Assembly: GCA_014825775.1 (NCBI GenBank)
Contig: MVAQ01000272.1
Span: 1-25,763 of the forward strand
Length of the DNA: 25,763 bases
Reading direction: 5' to 3'
Origin: Krasilnikovozyma curviuscula
Lineage: Eukaryota; Basidiomycota; Tremellomycetes; Cystofilobasidiales; Mrakiaceae
The position numbers and the translations under genes are program-made. Positions 1-9,705 of this stretch are shown here, piece by piece. How positions within the stretch are numbered: the stretch's first letter is position 1; each line of letters begins with the position of its first letter. The notes below the pieces were generated by a model. It was not told where the DNA came from. It was given only the letters and a program-made list of their open reading frames with translations, and did no database searches.

Positions 1-1
1 G

Positions 2-76
2 AAATGNNTCTCTGCTGTAGAGAAGGTGAAGTTGGAGGATAGCTGGGCTGCTGCGTCAACCGCATCGAAACTGTAG
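2..76 (+). CDS. C-terminal end of an upstream gene, possible PTS1 (SKL) protein
   Basis: Partial. An open frame enters from the left edge and ends at TAG 74-76. The last residues read AVEKVKLEDSWAAASTASKL. The final tripeptide SKL is the classic type 1 peroxisomal targeting signal, so the product would be a peroxisomal matrix protein if the frame is real. Two undetermined bases (positions 7-8) fall in codons 2 and 3 of the visible frame and could hide a stop or a splice acceptor; CTGTAG at 15-20 could also be an acceptor. The enzyme family cannot be named from about 22 residues. The frame choice rests on the amphipathic composition and the SKL end, so this is an inference. Confidence 0.4.
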   Translation, partial: KXXSAVEKVKLEDSWAAASTASKL

Positions 77-393
77 CGCGACCTCAGTATATCGAAACCA
101 ATAGCACATTTGCCAACACAATAGCTTCAGGCTTATATTTTCAATTATCTGCACGATATGTATTGATCTTCTGGGCTAAAGGATCAGAGCAAAACTAAAA
201 AAAAAAAAAAAACTGATGAAATGTGACATTGTGACGTTGCCTCCTCGTTGGAAAGGCTGACTGTGAAGTTCTATTTTGACGCCCGACCTCCAACAAACCT
301 GCAAATAAAGGCAGCTTAAAAAAACACAGCACAGCAGCCTTCGCCTTTCCATTATAACAATCACAACCTATTGCATCTGAATAACACGGAACG
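77..393. other. intergenic: 3' end of the SKL gene and promoter/5'UTR of the next gene
   Basis: No coding segment recognised. It holds a run of 16 A at 197-212 and little else of note. The downstream gene starts at 394 on the same strand, so this stretch must carry the terminator of one gene and the promoter of the other. Confidence 0.4.
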
Positions 394-1253
394 ATGGTCT
401 ATTAGTGAGTTGCTTGTTTGTTTCTGTTGGATCGACGAGGAAGCAGTGCAGGATATCTTACGATTTTTTTGCTTGCACTCTCAAACCTAACTTCAGCTTC
501 TGGTAAGCGAACTGACTTGTTTTACTAACCTGGTCCTTCTATCTCTCTACGCCCTGACATAATGATTCTGACGTTCTCCGCAAAAATCTATAGGGCTGCT
601 GCCGCCATCCTCGCTCTCCTCGTCCTTTTCCTCATCCTCCGATCGGTGTCCATCAGACGCAGGCAGATGCGTCTGCACCATCAGACAGTAGCTGCCCAGC
701 GTATACAATACGAGACCGGCTACCCGAGCGGAACAGCGACTACGTGGGACGGCGAGCGGTGGAGAGCTTCGAACGGCGTCGTACCCAGTACGATTGCAGC
801 TGTGCGGAGGGAAGGAGATGATGAGAGGAGAATTCGAGATGAAGAAGAAGGTCTACCCAGTTACAGTGAGTCTTTTTTTTTGTCATCCCCTGCTTATGGA
901 TCAGCTTGTTCGCACGAAAGTTGGTGTTTGTTCGCGCGAAGGTGTTGGAATGAGAAGACGATTTCGCGATAGTCGGGTTGCCTTGGACATAACGTTGAAT
1001 AGTTGAGAGTAGTGGGAACAAAGAATCACCATTTTACGATGGGACAGTTTCTGCAGATTGCGTTGGTCGCGCATCGCATGCCTCGCAGTTTTACTGACAC
1101 CTTTCCCACTTTCACCTTACAGACACTCCAAACAAGACAGTTCCAGTTCCAGAGGCAGTACACACCACGACGACAGCGTATGCTCCGCCGTCAGGCCCAC
1201 CACCGTTCTCTCTCAGCAACGGTCCTCCAAAGTACAATGAGGTTGTCGGATAG
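394..1253 (+). CDS. small single-pass membrane protein with LPxY and PPxY motifs
   Basis: Proposed exons are 394-404, 497-502, 594-865 and 1123-1253, giving 139 aa. The N-terminus reads MVYYFWAAAAILALLVLFLI, one hydrophobic helix (residues about 5-23) followed by a basic RRRQ stop-transfer, so a signal-anchored protein with a cytosolic tail is likely. The tail carries LPSY before the last intron and PPKY nine residues from the stop. Such PY motifs are known ligands of WW domains in Rsp5/Nedd4 ubiquitin ligases, so an Rsp5 adaptor or substrate role is an inference. The second exon is only 6 nt. It is supported by GTGAGT...CCTAACTTCAG before it, and by GTAAGC, a perfect TACTAAC at 523-529 and the first following AG at 592-593 after it. 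A simpler start at ATG 562 is in frame (144 aa) but lies inside that intron. The family is not recognised. Confidence 0.65.
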
Positions 1254-1590
1254 GGTGGATAAGGCTGATTTGGTTTATCTCAGTAAAGTTAATTTTAATG
1301 AGTGATGTAGTGTGATGACGGAGTTCTGTATTGAGTTCTGTAGTATTGTCTTATTCCGCTGTCTTGCCTCCGATGAGGCGACAGTCCTGTCGGCTTTGTT
1401 TTGTATCGATGCTCTATTAATCAAACATCCTTGAATCTTTTACCCTAATAAATTGCTGTGTTTACAATTGCCGCACTGCATCAACATTTTAAAATACAAT
1501 CGATGCAATAGCAAGCAAATCTCTAATCATACACAGATAGAGGAACGGGAAGAGGTGAAAATACATTTAGACAGTCCTAAGAAGTACCAT
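1254..1590. other. convergent 3' region between the PY-motif gene and the RING ligase gene
   Basis: The two flanking genes end here from opposite strands. Apart from the AATAAA at 1447-1452, no coding segment or structured element was seen. Confidence 0.5.
1447..1452 (+). terminator. AATAAA polyadenylation signal
   Basis: A canonical AATAAA lies about 195 nt after the stop of the PY-motif gene. It fits the 3' end of that plus-strand transcript. It is a short motif in AT-rich DNA, so chance occurrence is possible. Confidence 0.35.
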
Positions 1591-4147
1591 CTAGCCTCTC
1601 CGTCCTCCACCGCCTCCTAGTACTAACCTCTGGCCCTTCATCTTCTTACCCTTCTTTCCCGCACTACTACCTGCACCTTCACTCTTACTCCCACCCTTTT
1701 CGTTGAGATCGACCAACTCATTATCGCGCTCAAACTGTTTCCACAATAGGTTCACTTGCTTCTGGTTCTCCTGCTCCTGGGCATTTATGGTTGGGCGTGC
1801 CCAGGAGCCAGACGTCTTGGAAGAGGATTGGAGTGTGGAGGCGATGGATTTGGACGAGCTCCCCCACGTCGGAGCTTGTGCCAGACGAAGTGAAGACGGT
1901 AGAGAAGTCGAAGAAGAAGGCGGGTAGCTGGATGAAGGCGCGAAGTCGCCATTGTTAGAGTTGTGGTGGAGGTGGAAGTCGTCCTCGTCGTACTCGCCAT
2001 ACCCATCATCATCATGTGAAAAATGGTCATCACTCTCCTGCCAATGACGAAGACTGCTCTCAAGTGCGTCATCAAAGTCGAAGTCGGTACCCGCACCAGC
2101 GGTAGAGCGTCCATGGGATGGTCTCCGACCATTGAGATTGCTGCCATTACCATAAAACGTTGATGCTGATGTAAAGCCATGTAAGCCCGCCTCGCGTTCT
2201 CGCTCAATCTCCTCACCCTTCTTGCGCTCTTTATCCTCCTTCTTGACCCTCTCTTTCCGCTTCGTCTTCCGCACTTTCAAAGCATTCTCAAAACTCCCCA
2301 GCACTTCTTTGCTGATGTAATTTGATAGGTCAACTTCGACGAACCGAATCTCAGCGCCGGTAGGAAGGTGTGAGAGGTATTTGCAACGCCGGCGGAGATC
2401 GGCATTCATGGTTCCTTCTTCGACTTCTAGGATTGGCACGGAAAGCGACGGAGGGAAGCACGAATAGGATTTGTACTGTGAGAGGAGGATCTTTATATCT
2501 AGTGGGTGGAGGAAGAGTGGAAGGCCGGAGGAAGACTGGAAGAAGTGATATGTTGATTCACCGGAGGAGATCGGGGGTGCGACGGTGGGCTTGACGGGTT
2601 TCGCTGGTTGATGGGGTATTGCAGATGACGGTATGAAAGGTTTCGAGGTTGAAGAGAGGATTGTTTCAGGTTTGGTGATCGGTGTCGACGACAAGAGTGT
2701 CGGGTGGCCCAGGGTGGAGAGGTACGCAAGCGGAACAGAAGCTACATCTGCATCAGAAGAATCGGTCGTTTCTTCAGTTGCAGTTTTTGCAGCGTTTGTA
2801 GAATATTCCAACTCAAGCCGCCGATGCTCTCTTTCAATCTGGACCAACTTCCTCTTCTCTGCAACCCTCGCTGTCTCTTTCAACCTGGCCTTCACGGCAT
2901 CGACATTCTTCCCGACACCAGCAACAGAGAACTCCTCATCAAACTTGACCATGTCGTCTTTGATTTGAGTGATCGCAGCATCGATGAATACCAAACCGAT
3001 CTCTTCGCCTGCCCGAGACTGATCGATCCGCTCCTGAGTGAGATCTTCCAAGTCGCGCTGGAGTTCACGTTCAATGTACGCTGGTGTCGCCAACATGAAC
3101 CGAGCAAATTCACCAGCAGAGGGCGCAAAGTGGTAAGGTGTTTCGTGTGGGGTTGAGAGTGAGGGAGCAGAAGACGGAAGGGCTAACGTCGAATTCGTTG
3201 ACCGCCGGAGGAGGGTGAAGTGGTGGGTTGAGGAGGAAGACGATGATGAGGCTGAGGAAGGGAATGGTGTCGATTCGTGAAAGAGATCTTCCATTTCTGG
3301 ATATGTTAATGACGGTAGTGATGTATATTTGACTAGCTTTAGATCTCGAGCGTAGATGGCGTCCGCACTGTTACGAGGGCGGAGGTAAGCCCCACCGAAT
3401 TTCTTCAGAATCTCAACTACCACTCACCAAATCGGACATCTAACAACCTCACCCTTCTCTCCTAGAGCCAAGAAGTGCAGTATACATCCAAAACAGTAAA
3501 TATGACCACACTTGGTCATTCTAGGAGCAACTGGCGTGCCCAAGCAGATAGGACACGTCGGCGGGTTTGGATCAAGTTTGCCGGGTGTGAGAGCGGTCAA
3601 CTGAGGTGGTGGAACTAGTATCTGAAGGATTGATGGTGGATGGAAGAAGCTGAGAAAACACAAAGTACGGATTAGTTTGCTCTCCCTTTCAGGGCGGAAA
3701 GGCGGACAGAAACTTACATATCAGGGTCTGCAAAGTGTGCTGTGTAATCTCCAGTAGGATTCAACACAAATCTATACGTTGAGTTGACGAACTCTGTGAT
3801 TCCCACCCAGCAAGCGCAACGTAAGCAACTGACCCATTGGATGCGAGAGAAAGGAAACAGAAACGGCCCAACTGACTTTCTTTATTGAATAGATTCCATC
3901 TAGCACCTTCCCCACCTTTCTTACTCCTTCTAGCAGGTCCCCCATTCCCCCTTGGATTCATCTGTCTAGGCGGCAAAGTGAAGGCTAGCAAATGGTTTCC
4001 ATTGGGAGCGTGGGAGGACGACTTCCTGCTGGCTGAAGGGGTTCCAGAGGAAGGTGTTCCTTGAGTCGACGTGGAACCGTTCGAGTTGCGTCTACTATTG
4101 GATCCTGGGGTGAGAGTGAGTCCAGCCCCTGGAATCGTAGATGTCAT
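1591..4147 (-). CDS. MAG2: RING-type E3 ubiquitin ligase, RNF10/Mag2 family
   Basis: Exons in coding order: 4147-3877, 3793-3718, 3649-3428, 3367-1591, giving 781 aa. Residues about 52-62 ([11 protein letters not shown]) match the conserved segment before the RING in RNF10. The next exons read [11 protein letters not shown] and [10 protein letters not shown], the usual lead-in. A C3HC4 RING follows at about 148-191: CPIC, CGHIYC, CILHFL, CPIC. Its last cysteine is split by the third intron (TG|T), which itself supports the splice. The rest is long and low in complexity, with Ser runs, a Lys/Glu-rich coiled segment near [13 protein letters not shown] and a basic, Gly-rich C-terminus. RNF10 and yeast Mag2 ubiquitinate 40S ribosomal proteins uS3/uS5 when initiation or elongation stalls; the same role is inferred here. 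The MAG2 symbol is by family only. Confidence 0.88.
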
Positions 4148-4697
4148 GGCTGCTTCACGTCTATCAAATCTATCGCTCCACGTCGGCTTCCAATTGAGAT
4201 TTCCTATCCAGTCTCTTCAGAGTTGAGGTTGAGTTCAAGCCTGGTGAGATGATGCTGGAACTGTATACGTTAGGTTTGAACACTTACCTCACCAATAAAG
4301 GTGAGATTTTCGTTGCAAACATTCTACCTCCTTGTTGGAGCGAGTCACCTCAGCGAGCATAGCAGTGGCGCTTTGAACAGATAGTAACAAGACTTGGAGT
4401 AAATGAATTGTATCACATATGAAACTAGGTCGTCAAAACGTAATGATCAAACACCAAAAGGCATACGAGAAGGGAAAAGTGTCCTTTGGGTGCCACACAG
4501 CCCGAGCAATTCCCAAGGGGGAGGAGAGATTAAGAGAGAATAGCTAACAAAAAGTCAGGAGCCAGGAACGGAGAAACTAGGGACACAGTGCAGAGAGGCC
4601 AGAGAGATGATAGTCATTTGTGGGAGTGGGGATTTTAGAGTTGCCAGAAGAAGAGATAAGGGAGCTTAGAAGAGCGATCGACCTGCGACCATTCCGC
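4148..4697. other. intergenic: RING ligase promoter and SHO1 3' region
   Basis: About 550 nt. Both flanking genes run on the minus strand. It must hold the 5'UTR and promoter of the RNF10-like gene at its low end and the SHO1 terminator at its high end. No convincing exon, tRNA or repeat was found. Confidence 0.45.
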
Positions 4698-6502
4698 CTA
4701 CTGCAGTTGCAGGTAATCTGAAAGGGGAGAAGATCAATTTTAAAGGACAAAGTCTCCATAGGAAGGTGAGAGTTGTCTACTTACTCGAAGGAGCGATACC
4801 TGTTGTTCCGTCACTTTTCCTTGCGGGCCACCATTTACCTGTCGAGTCTGCAATATCTAGGATTTCATTCTTGGCAAAAGAAATCTCTTGGGAGTCATCC
4901 GCTGAGCCTTGGTCTGGTTCGGAAAGGACGAAGGATGGAAGATAACGCGAGGGGAGAATTTCCAGCGACGAGGAAAAACGGAAGTGAAGGAAAAACGAGG
5001 GGTCAGCATTCCACTCATAAACATTCAAAAATTAAATTACAAGGAAAGTTCAACTCGGTACTCACAGGCATACATAGCTTTGGCTTTCAACAGATATGCC
5101 CCGTTCCCACTCTCCAAATCGCCACTTCCACCCGCGTGCAAACTGGCCTGACTCCTCCCCGCGTTAGCATTGTTACCCATCATGAGAGGCTGGCTGACAT
5201 GTTGATTATTTCCACCCCCACCGATCTCAGCTTTCTGATGGGACGACGACACACCCTGGCCGTACCCGCTGATGGGCGCTCCGTTTGCAGCAAGCGACCC
5301 AGAACGACCAATTCCACCACCCGAGGTGCCTGAGGAAGAAAGGGTAGCAAAGGGAGATGAGAGAGTCGAGTTGGGCGAGATAGATTCGAGGATGCCGGCG
5401 GGAGTCGAAAGTGGGTGAGATGTGAGGATCATCAACCAAAGGATCTGAACGACAAGATGTATTTCATTCAATGAGATGTCTCCCATTGCTGCTTAGGATG
5501 CAGCACATATAAGAACGAAAAGAAGCTAACTCACGTCAACGATACTCAAGATCAACCACCCAGCACCCGTAGCCTGCTGAGCACTGTTCGAGCTAAAAAT
5601 GTTGTTGTTCACTGCATCCACCGCAAAGACCAGTGCGACAGCGAGGAAGATAGAGAGCTGGAGCTGGTAGAGTGCTAAGTTGTCTCGAGCGACGCAAGCG
5701 AAGAAGAGGAGGATGAGGAAGAGTTGGAGAAAGATTGCGAACCTGATAATCACGAAGAAGCAAAGCAACAAAATTATTACACATTGCTAATACTGCTATG
5801 CGCCTTTGGGTACAGCCTAGAAAATTGTATGCGAGGTTACTGACCATGCTGTTCCTTCTACGTCGCCTGACACCCCCTTGATTTTTTGGGATTCCGCAAT
5901 AGCCCTATGAACACAACAAACATTATAAGCCAGTGTCTCCAAGTTTATAGCAGGAAAGAGTCGAGCAAAGAGACAACGTACATTCCCAAGAATGCAACGA
6001 ACCATCCTATCACCGCCAACACCGTCGTAAGCAGAACAACATAGTTTGTCCAGAACGGACCTGAATCATTACAACAAGTGAAGAAACAAAGTCAGATTAT
6101 TTTTCCGGGGCGTATTCAGGTCGTTCAAAAAGGGAAGCTACACCCAGTCAACCGCTCCCCCTAAAGTTTACTCGTCGAAGAACATTCGCAGCTTCGCTTG
6201 ACAACCAAGCCAGCTCGAGTCCTAAGATGGCCCGAGATGCCACTGGTACACATCGTAGTAAACATTATGGTCTTGTTTGTGGAATGATTTAATTCCACTT
6301 GAGGGAGAAGTCCCGTCCTTGAGCGAGTCTGACGTTTCACTCAACCATCGTGTCCAACTTCGATTTACCTCCCAGCTAGTCTAAGCTTCCAGTGTTCCCA
6401 TACATACACCGCCCTTCTATCCGCAATCGACTAGGCATCCCATCCAAGACCAGCAATGAAGTAAAAAACCGAGAGCTCACGGAAGTCAAGTCGTCCTGCC
6501 AT
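4698..6502 (-). CDS. SHO1: Sho1 osmosensor, four TM helices plus SH3 domain
   Basis: Exons in coding order: 6502-6481, 6060-5982, 5904-5845, 5742-5535, 5444-5066, 4913-4785, 4717-4698, giving 298 aa. The start MAGRLDFRPFWTNYVVLL matches the conserved Sho1 N-terminus. Hydrophobic helices lie near residues 13-32, 55-71, 80-97 and 113-131, the four-helix Sho1 layout. A Gly/Ser/Asn-rich linker leads to an SH3 domain (about 243-298) with AMYAY, EISFAKNEILDI, GKWWPARKSDG and the closing IAPSNYLQLQ. Sho1 is the membrane branch sensor/scaffold of the HOG pathway; its SH3 domain recruits the MAPKK Pbs2 through a proline motif, and it also feeds filamentation and wall-integrity signals. The first intron is about 420 nt, far longer than the others. 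The SH3 splice (Y formed by T|AC) restores the domain exactly. Confidence 0.93.
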
Positions 6503-6848
6503 TCCAATTGAATCCTTTTTGAAGGAGAAGTGATTGTCAATGCCTACAGCTTCTGTCGAGTGATGTGTCCGGCCAATGATAATTTGCAGTCGTTTGAATG
6601 GATCTAGTTGCTGCTTTGGATGAACAGGATCCTTGGTCGACAGAGGAGAAAGCCTTAGTCGAGGGAAAAAAGGCAGTGTCGGCGAAGGGGTAAAGATAAA
6701 ATGGTCGACATTTTTTATTATTATATTGAACTGGAATGATTAGTCGAATGATGCTGAATACAACTACAAGTACTTTTATAATATAGCTCTATTCATATAC
6801 AAGACACCAAATGCGATTGCTTAGAACGCAAGATCTAACTCGTATTCT
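6503..6848. other. intergenic: SHO1 promoter and 3' region of paralogue A
   Basis: About 346 nt between the SHO1 start and the stop of the next minus-strand gene. The part nearest 6849 is AT-rich and carries the likely polyadenylation signal at 6714-6719. No other element recognised. Confidence 0.45.
6714..6719 (-). terminator. AATAAA polyadenylation signal of paralogue A
   Basis: On the minus strand the sequence reads AATAATAAAAAA here, about 130 nt past the stop codon of paralogue A. Its position and AT-rich setting fit a fungal 3' end. Confidence 0.4.
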
Positions 6849-7933
6849 TTAACTAGATGTTTTTTCCGGAACATTACAAATGTACACCACAAACACGATC
6901 CAACAAGCAAATAATCCAAAGAAAATTGATCCCGCGAGTAATATGGCTGAGAGAGCAAGGAAGCAACAGTGTGAATATCAGCTCATCGCCTTGAGCAAAA
7001 GGTAACAGGAGCGCAATCAGACTCACTGATGTTCCGTCTCTTCTTCTCTTTGACAGTCAATTCGGATTCAATATGGATCATTTCTAGTCCAAGATGTATC
7101 GTCCGGCCAGCCAGCAGCTGCCATCCTTCGTCGTCGATCACAGCGAGCCCAATAGGGTTTTGGGTTTCCTTGCCCTCCGTATTGATCTTGAAGGCGATTC
7201 TCGAGTCATCCAGTTCCTCCAAAGAAGGATAATATCTCCTACAGAGTTCTAGTGCTTCCTGTAAACCATTTAGTGAAATCAGAACAGCTCAAAAGTCTGA
7301 CTACAAAGGGGAACAGATAGACCTCTCTGGAAGCAGGCAACCTCCCGACTTTACTTTTGTAAGATTCCTTAACGCTTGTCTTTAAGAATTGGGATGGAGA
7401 ATAGGTCCATGTGACAGGGCTGCCTGAAGTAATGTTGCTGCTCACTGCTTCTCCACCCGCTCGACAGAGGGGTTGGAGGCCCAACTCTGGGTCTTCACCG
7501 GCCAGTTTTCGATATGCTGGGAGATCCATCGGTGCTTGTTTGGGATATATACGACCTACTAGAGCTTGTTTGATGATGATGGTTGGAGTCAGACCAACTA
7601 AGAGGAGGAGTGACGATCTTTCGGAGCATGTTAGCTCTTCGCCACCTAAAAGTCACTCAAAACAATCATGATTGCTGCACCATTGAAATTCATCTACTTC
7701 AGGAAGTATGTATAAGGCGAAATATAAATCAGATCAAACGCATATCTACTTGAGCTCTTCAATCTACGAAAACCTAGAGGATACCCGAAGCACGATCCAT
7801 CATTGGCATGTTTGTTGTGCTGTTCGCGAACCGAAAGATTAAACGTCCAGATTCCAGGAAGTACCAGCGGTACAAGTAGAGTCTCAAGGTTTCTAAACAT
7901 GGACCAATCCTCGATTAAAGAAGCTGTTACCAT
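6849..7933 (-). CDS. tandem paralogue A: unrecognised membrane protein family
   Basis: Proposed exons in coding order: 7933-7750, 7645-7323, 7258-7027, 6946-6849, giving 278 aa. A later start at 7900 (MFRNLETLL) is equally possible, and the first donor is uncertain (7749 chosen; 7773 and the GTAGAT near 7767 give the same phase). The N-terminal exon is hydrophobic (LLVPLVLPGIWTF). The second exon begins with another hydrophobic stretch (SSLLLLVGLTPTIIIKQALV) and holds MDLPAYRKL and GRLPASRE. The third holds EALELCRRYYPSLEELDDSR and AVIDDEGWQLL. The last encodes a membrane helix (SIFFGLFACWIVFVVYIC) and a short tail. This predicts an enzyme-free-looking domain held between two membrane segments. 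I do not recognise the family. Residues in the middle two exons are about 80% identical to paralogue B. Confidence 0.62.
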
Positions 7934-8081
7934 AAGTAAGCAGAGCACATCCTTTCGTCATTCATAGCAAGATGTTTGAGGTTGGGCGTGTCTCATATCC
8001 ACCAGGGTTGACCTCGAACACGATTCTTGAATCTTCTTGCTCATTAATATAATTGTAGAACCTCCTACAGATATCAAGATA
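7905..8081 (-). pseudogene. decayed exon 3 of a third member of the tandem family
   Basis: Reading 8081 to 7965 gives YLDICRRFYNYI then NEQEDSRIVFEVNPGGYET. It lines up without gaps with ALELCRKYYPSLGELDDSRITF in paralogue B (shared CR, Y, E, DSRI, F, N, G, ET). Similarity continues in another frame (LAMNDER, matching LAVIDDEG) and then again in the first (GLVHV, matching LEMVHI), so at least two frameshifts are present. The position matching the splice acceptor reads GAT|TGA instead of CAG|GAA, so the acceptor is lost and replaced by an in-frame stop. No remains of exons 2 or 4 were found around it. It is more diverged from A and B than they are from each other, so it is an older copy. Confidence 0.6.
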
Positions 8082-8309
8082 TCAATCGGAAAACCACCAG
8101 CACCACCCCAAATCTCCGGATATGTGGTCACAAACCAGAATATAAAATATACGAACTTATGAAAGAAAAAGATAAAAATTGTTGGCCGCTTTTATTATTT
8201 TATTGCAAACAAGTACTATATTATACAACTACGAAAACTCGCCAGAAGTTCAGCTCAGTTCATATAAATATGGTACTGAAGGTGTTAATACAGAACTATA
8301 AAATCATGC
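7934..8309. other. spacer between the paralogues, holding the relic exon
   Basis: Besides the relic (7905-8081), this stretch holds the promoter of paralogue A and the AT-rich 3' region of paralogue B (about 8150-8309). A stop-free frame runs through part of 7962-8170 on the minus strand, but it is AT-biased and has no similarity I can see to the family. Confidence 0.4.
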
Positions 8310-9440
8310 CTAATGGTTTTCATTCCCACCTCTGCTACTCATGTCTGGGAGGTGCACGAGGAAGGCAACAAAAGCGGCCATCACTCCAAGGGCCAAAAAT
8401 GTCCCTACTATTCGGGCTAGATACGAAGGGAAAGCAGACGGAAATCAGATGTGAGTGTCAATTTGGCATCATGAGCAGAGATAGGCAGAAGCGCAATCAG
8501 ACTCACCCGTAGCAAGGCTCTTCTTCTCTTCAGGCGCCAATTCAGATTCAATATGGACCATTTCCAGCCCAAGAGATGTCGTGCGGTTAGCCAGCAGCTG
8601 CCATCCCTCGTCGTCAATCACAGCGAGCTCGATATTGTTTTGGGTTTCCTTGCCCTCCGTATTGATCTTGAAGGTGATTCTCGAGTCATCCAGTTCCCCT
8701 AAAGAAGGATAGTATTTTCTACAGAGTTCTAGTGCTTCCTGTAAACCATTAATTGAAGAACTGAAATCAGCACCGCTCAAAGCTTGAGTACAAAACGGAA
8801 CAAACAGACCTCTCTGGAAGCAGGCAACCTCCCAACTTTCCTTCTGTAGGATTCTGTGACACTAGTCTTCAAGAACTGGGAAGGGGCGTAGATCCAGGTG
8901 ACAGGGCTGCCTGACGTACTGCTGCTGCTCGTTGCTTCTCCACCCGCTCGACTGAGGGGTTGGAGGCCCAACTCTGGGTCTTCAACGGCCAGTTTTCGAT
9001 ATGCTGGGAGATCCATCGGTACTTGGTTGGGATATATGCGACCTACTAGGGCTTGTTTGATGGTGACAGTTGGAGTCAGACCGCCTGAGAGAAGGAGTGA
9101 AGATCTTTTGGAGCACGCTGATCCTTTGCCACTCCTACTGCTAACTCAAAATAGCCTACAACTTCCTTTTCATTCTTTTCTTCTTCAGGAAGAACTCGTC
9201 AGGTGAATTATACAAGAACAAATGCATATCTACGTGGGGTCTGTTATTCCTGGAAGCCCAATTGGCGCTACGTGCGCGACAACCTTTGACGTGCTTGTTA
9301 TGCTACTTGTGAACCGAAAGATAGAATGCGTGAATGCCAGAGAGCACCCACAGTTCCAGTATGGTCATGAGAGCTGGGAAGGAGAAAACAGACACTGCCA
9401 AGGGCAACAGAGGTATATGCCAACGTTGAAAAGACAACAT
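8310..9440 (-). CDS. tandem paralogue B: unrecognised membrane protein family
   Basis: Exons in coding order: 9440-9307, 9134-8810, 8738-8507, 8416-8310, giving 265 aa; all phases close. The first exon encodes a strong signal-anchor helix (HIPLLPLAVSVFSFPALMTI). The middle exons carry SSLLLSGGLTPTVTIKQALV, MDLPAYRKL, WIYAPSQFLKTSV, GRLPASRE, then EALELCRKYYPSLGELDDSR and AVIDDEGWQLL. The last encodes a second membrane helix (GTFLALGVMAAFVAFLVHLP) and a short polar tail. The central part would therefore sit on one side of a membrane, tethered at both ends. No catalytic motif is evident and no family is recognised. The exon 2-3 intron is clearly similar in sequence to that of paralogue A, which points to recent duplication or gene conversion of this block. 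Confidence 0.7.
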
Positions 9441-9705
9441 CTCAGGCGAAATGCAAACTCTTGGGTTGCAAGTTTGCGATTCTTGCTGACGTATTTGTTG
9501 AGCTGATAGTCTCGAAGCTGGGTTTTCAAAAAGAGAGAGGTGAAAGGAACAATTGACTACATTGAAGGTCTTGGAACAGAATGCCCCTGTGTTACACTGC
9601 TGTTTACAAGCAAAGCCTTACAACTTTCCAGCACTCGACGCAAAAATTCCTATGATAATATACAACAATCAATAGAATTGAACATTGCTCTACATTGCAA
9701 AATAT

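Larger units (their letters stand above)
7010..9134. repeat. direct duplication: 7010-7645 and 8490-9134
   Basis: The two segments match across exon 2, the following intron, exon 3 and only the first 15-20 nt of the next intron (both start gtgagtctgattgcgct). Beyond those limits similarity fades sharply. The repeat unit is therefore about 640 nt, in direct orientation, about 1.5 kb apart. The plus-strand open frames at 7411-7671 and 8898-9206 are shadows of this repeat and not genes. Confidence 0.75.

Noticed and set aside
197..212. Poly-A run as the tail of a retroposed gene
   Set aside because: No coding relic or target-site duplication was seen next to it; a simple homopolymer is enough.
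562..972. Open frame starting at ATG 562 as the true start of the PY-motif gene
   Set aside because: The ATG lies between a perfect TACTAAC branch point and the first AG after it, so it is probably intronic. It is kept as an alternative in the gene entry.
7411..9206. Two similar plus-strand open frames (7411-7671 and 8898-9206)
   Set aside because: They are antisense shadows of exon 2 in the two minus-strand paralogues; the similarity comes from the duplication.
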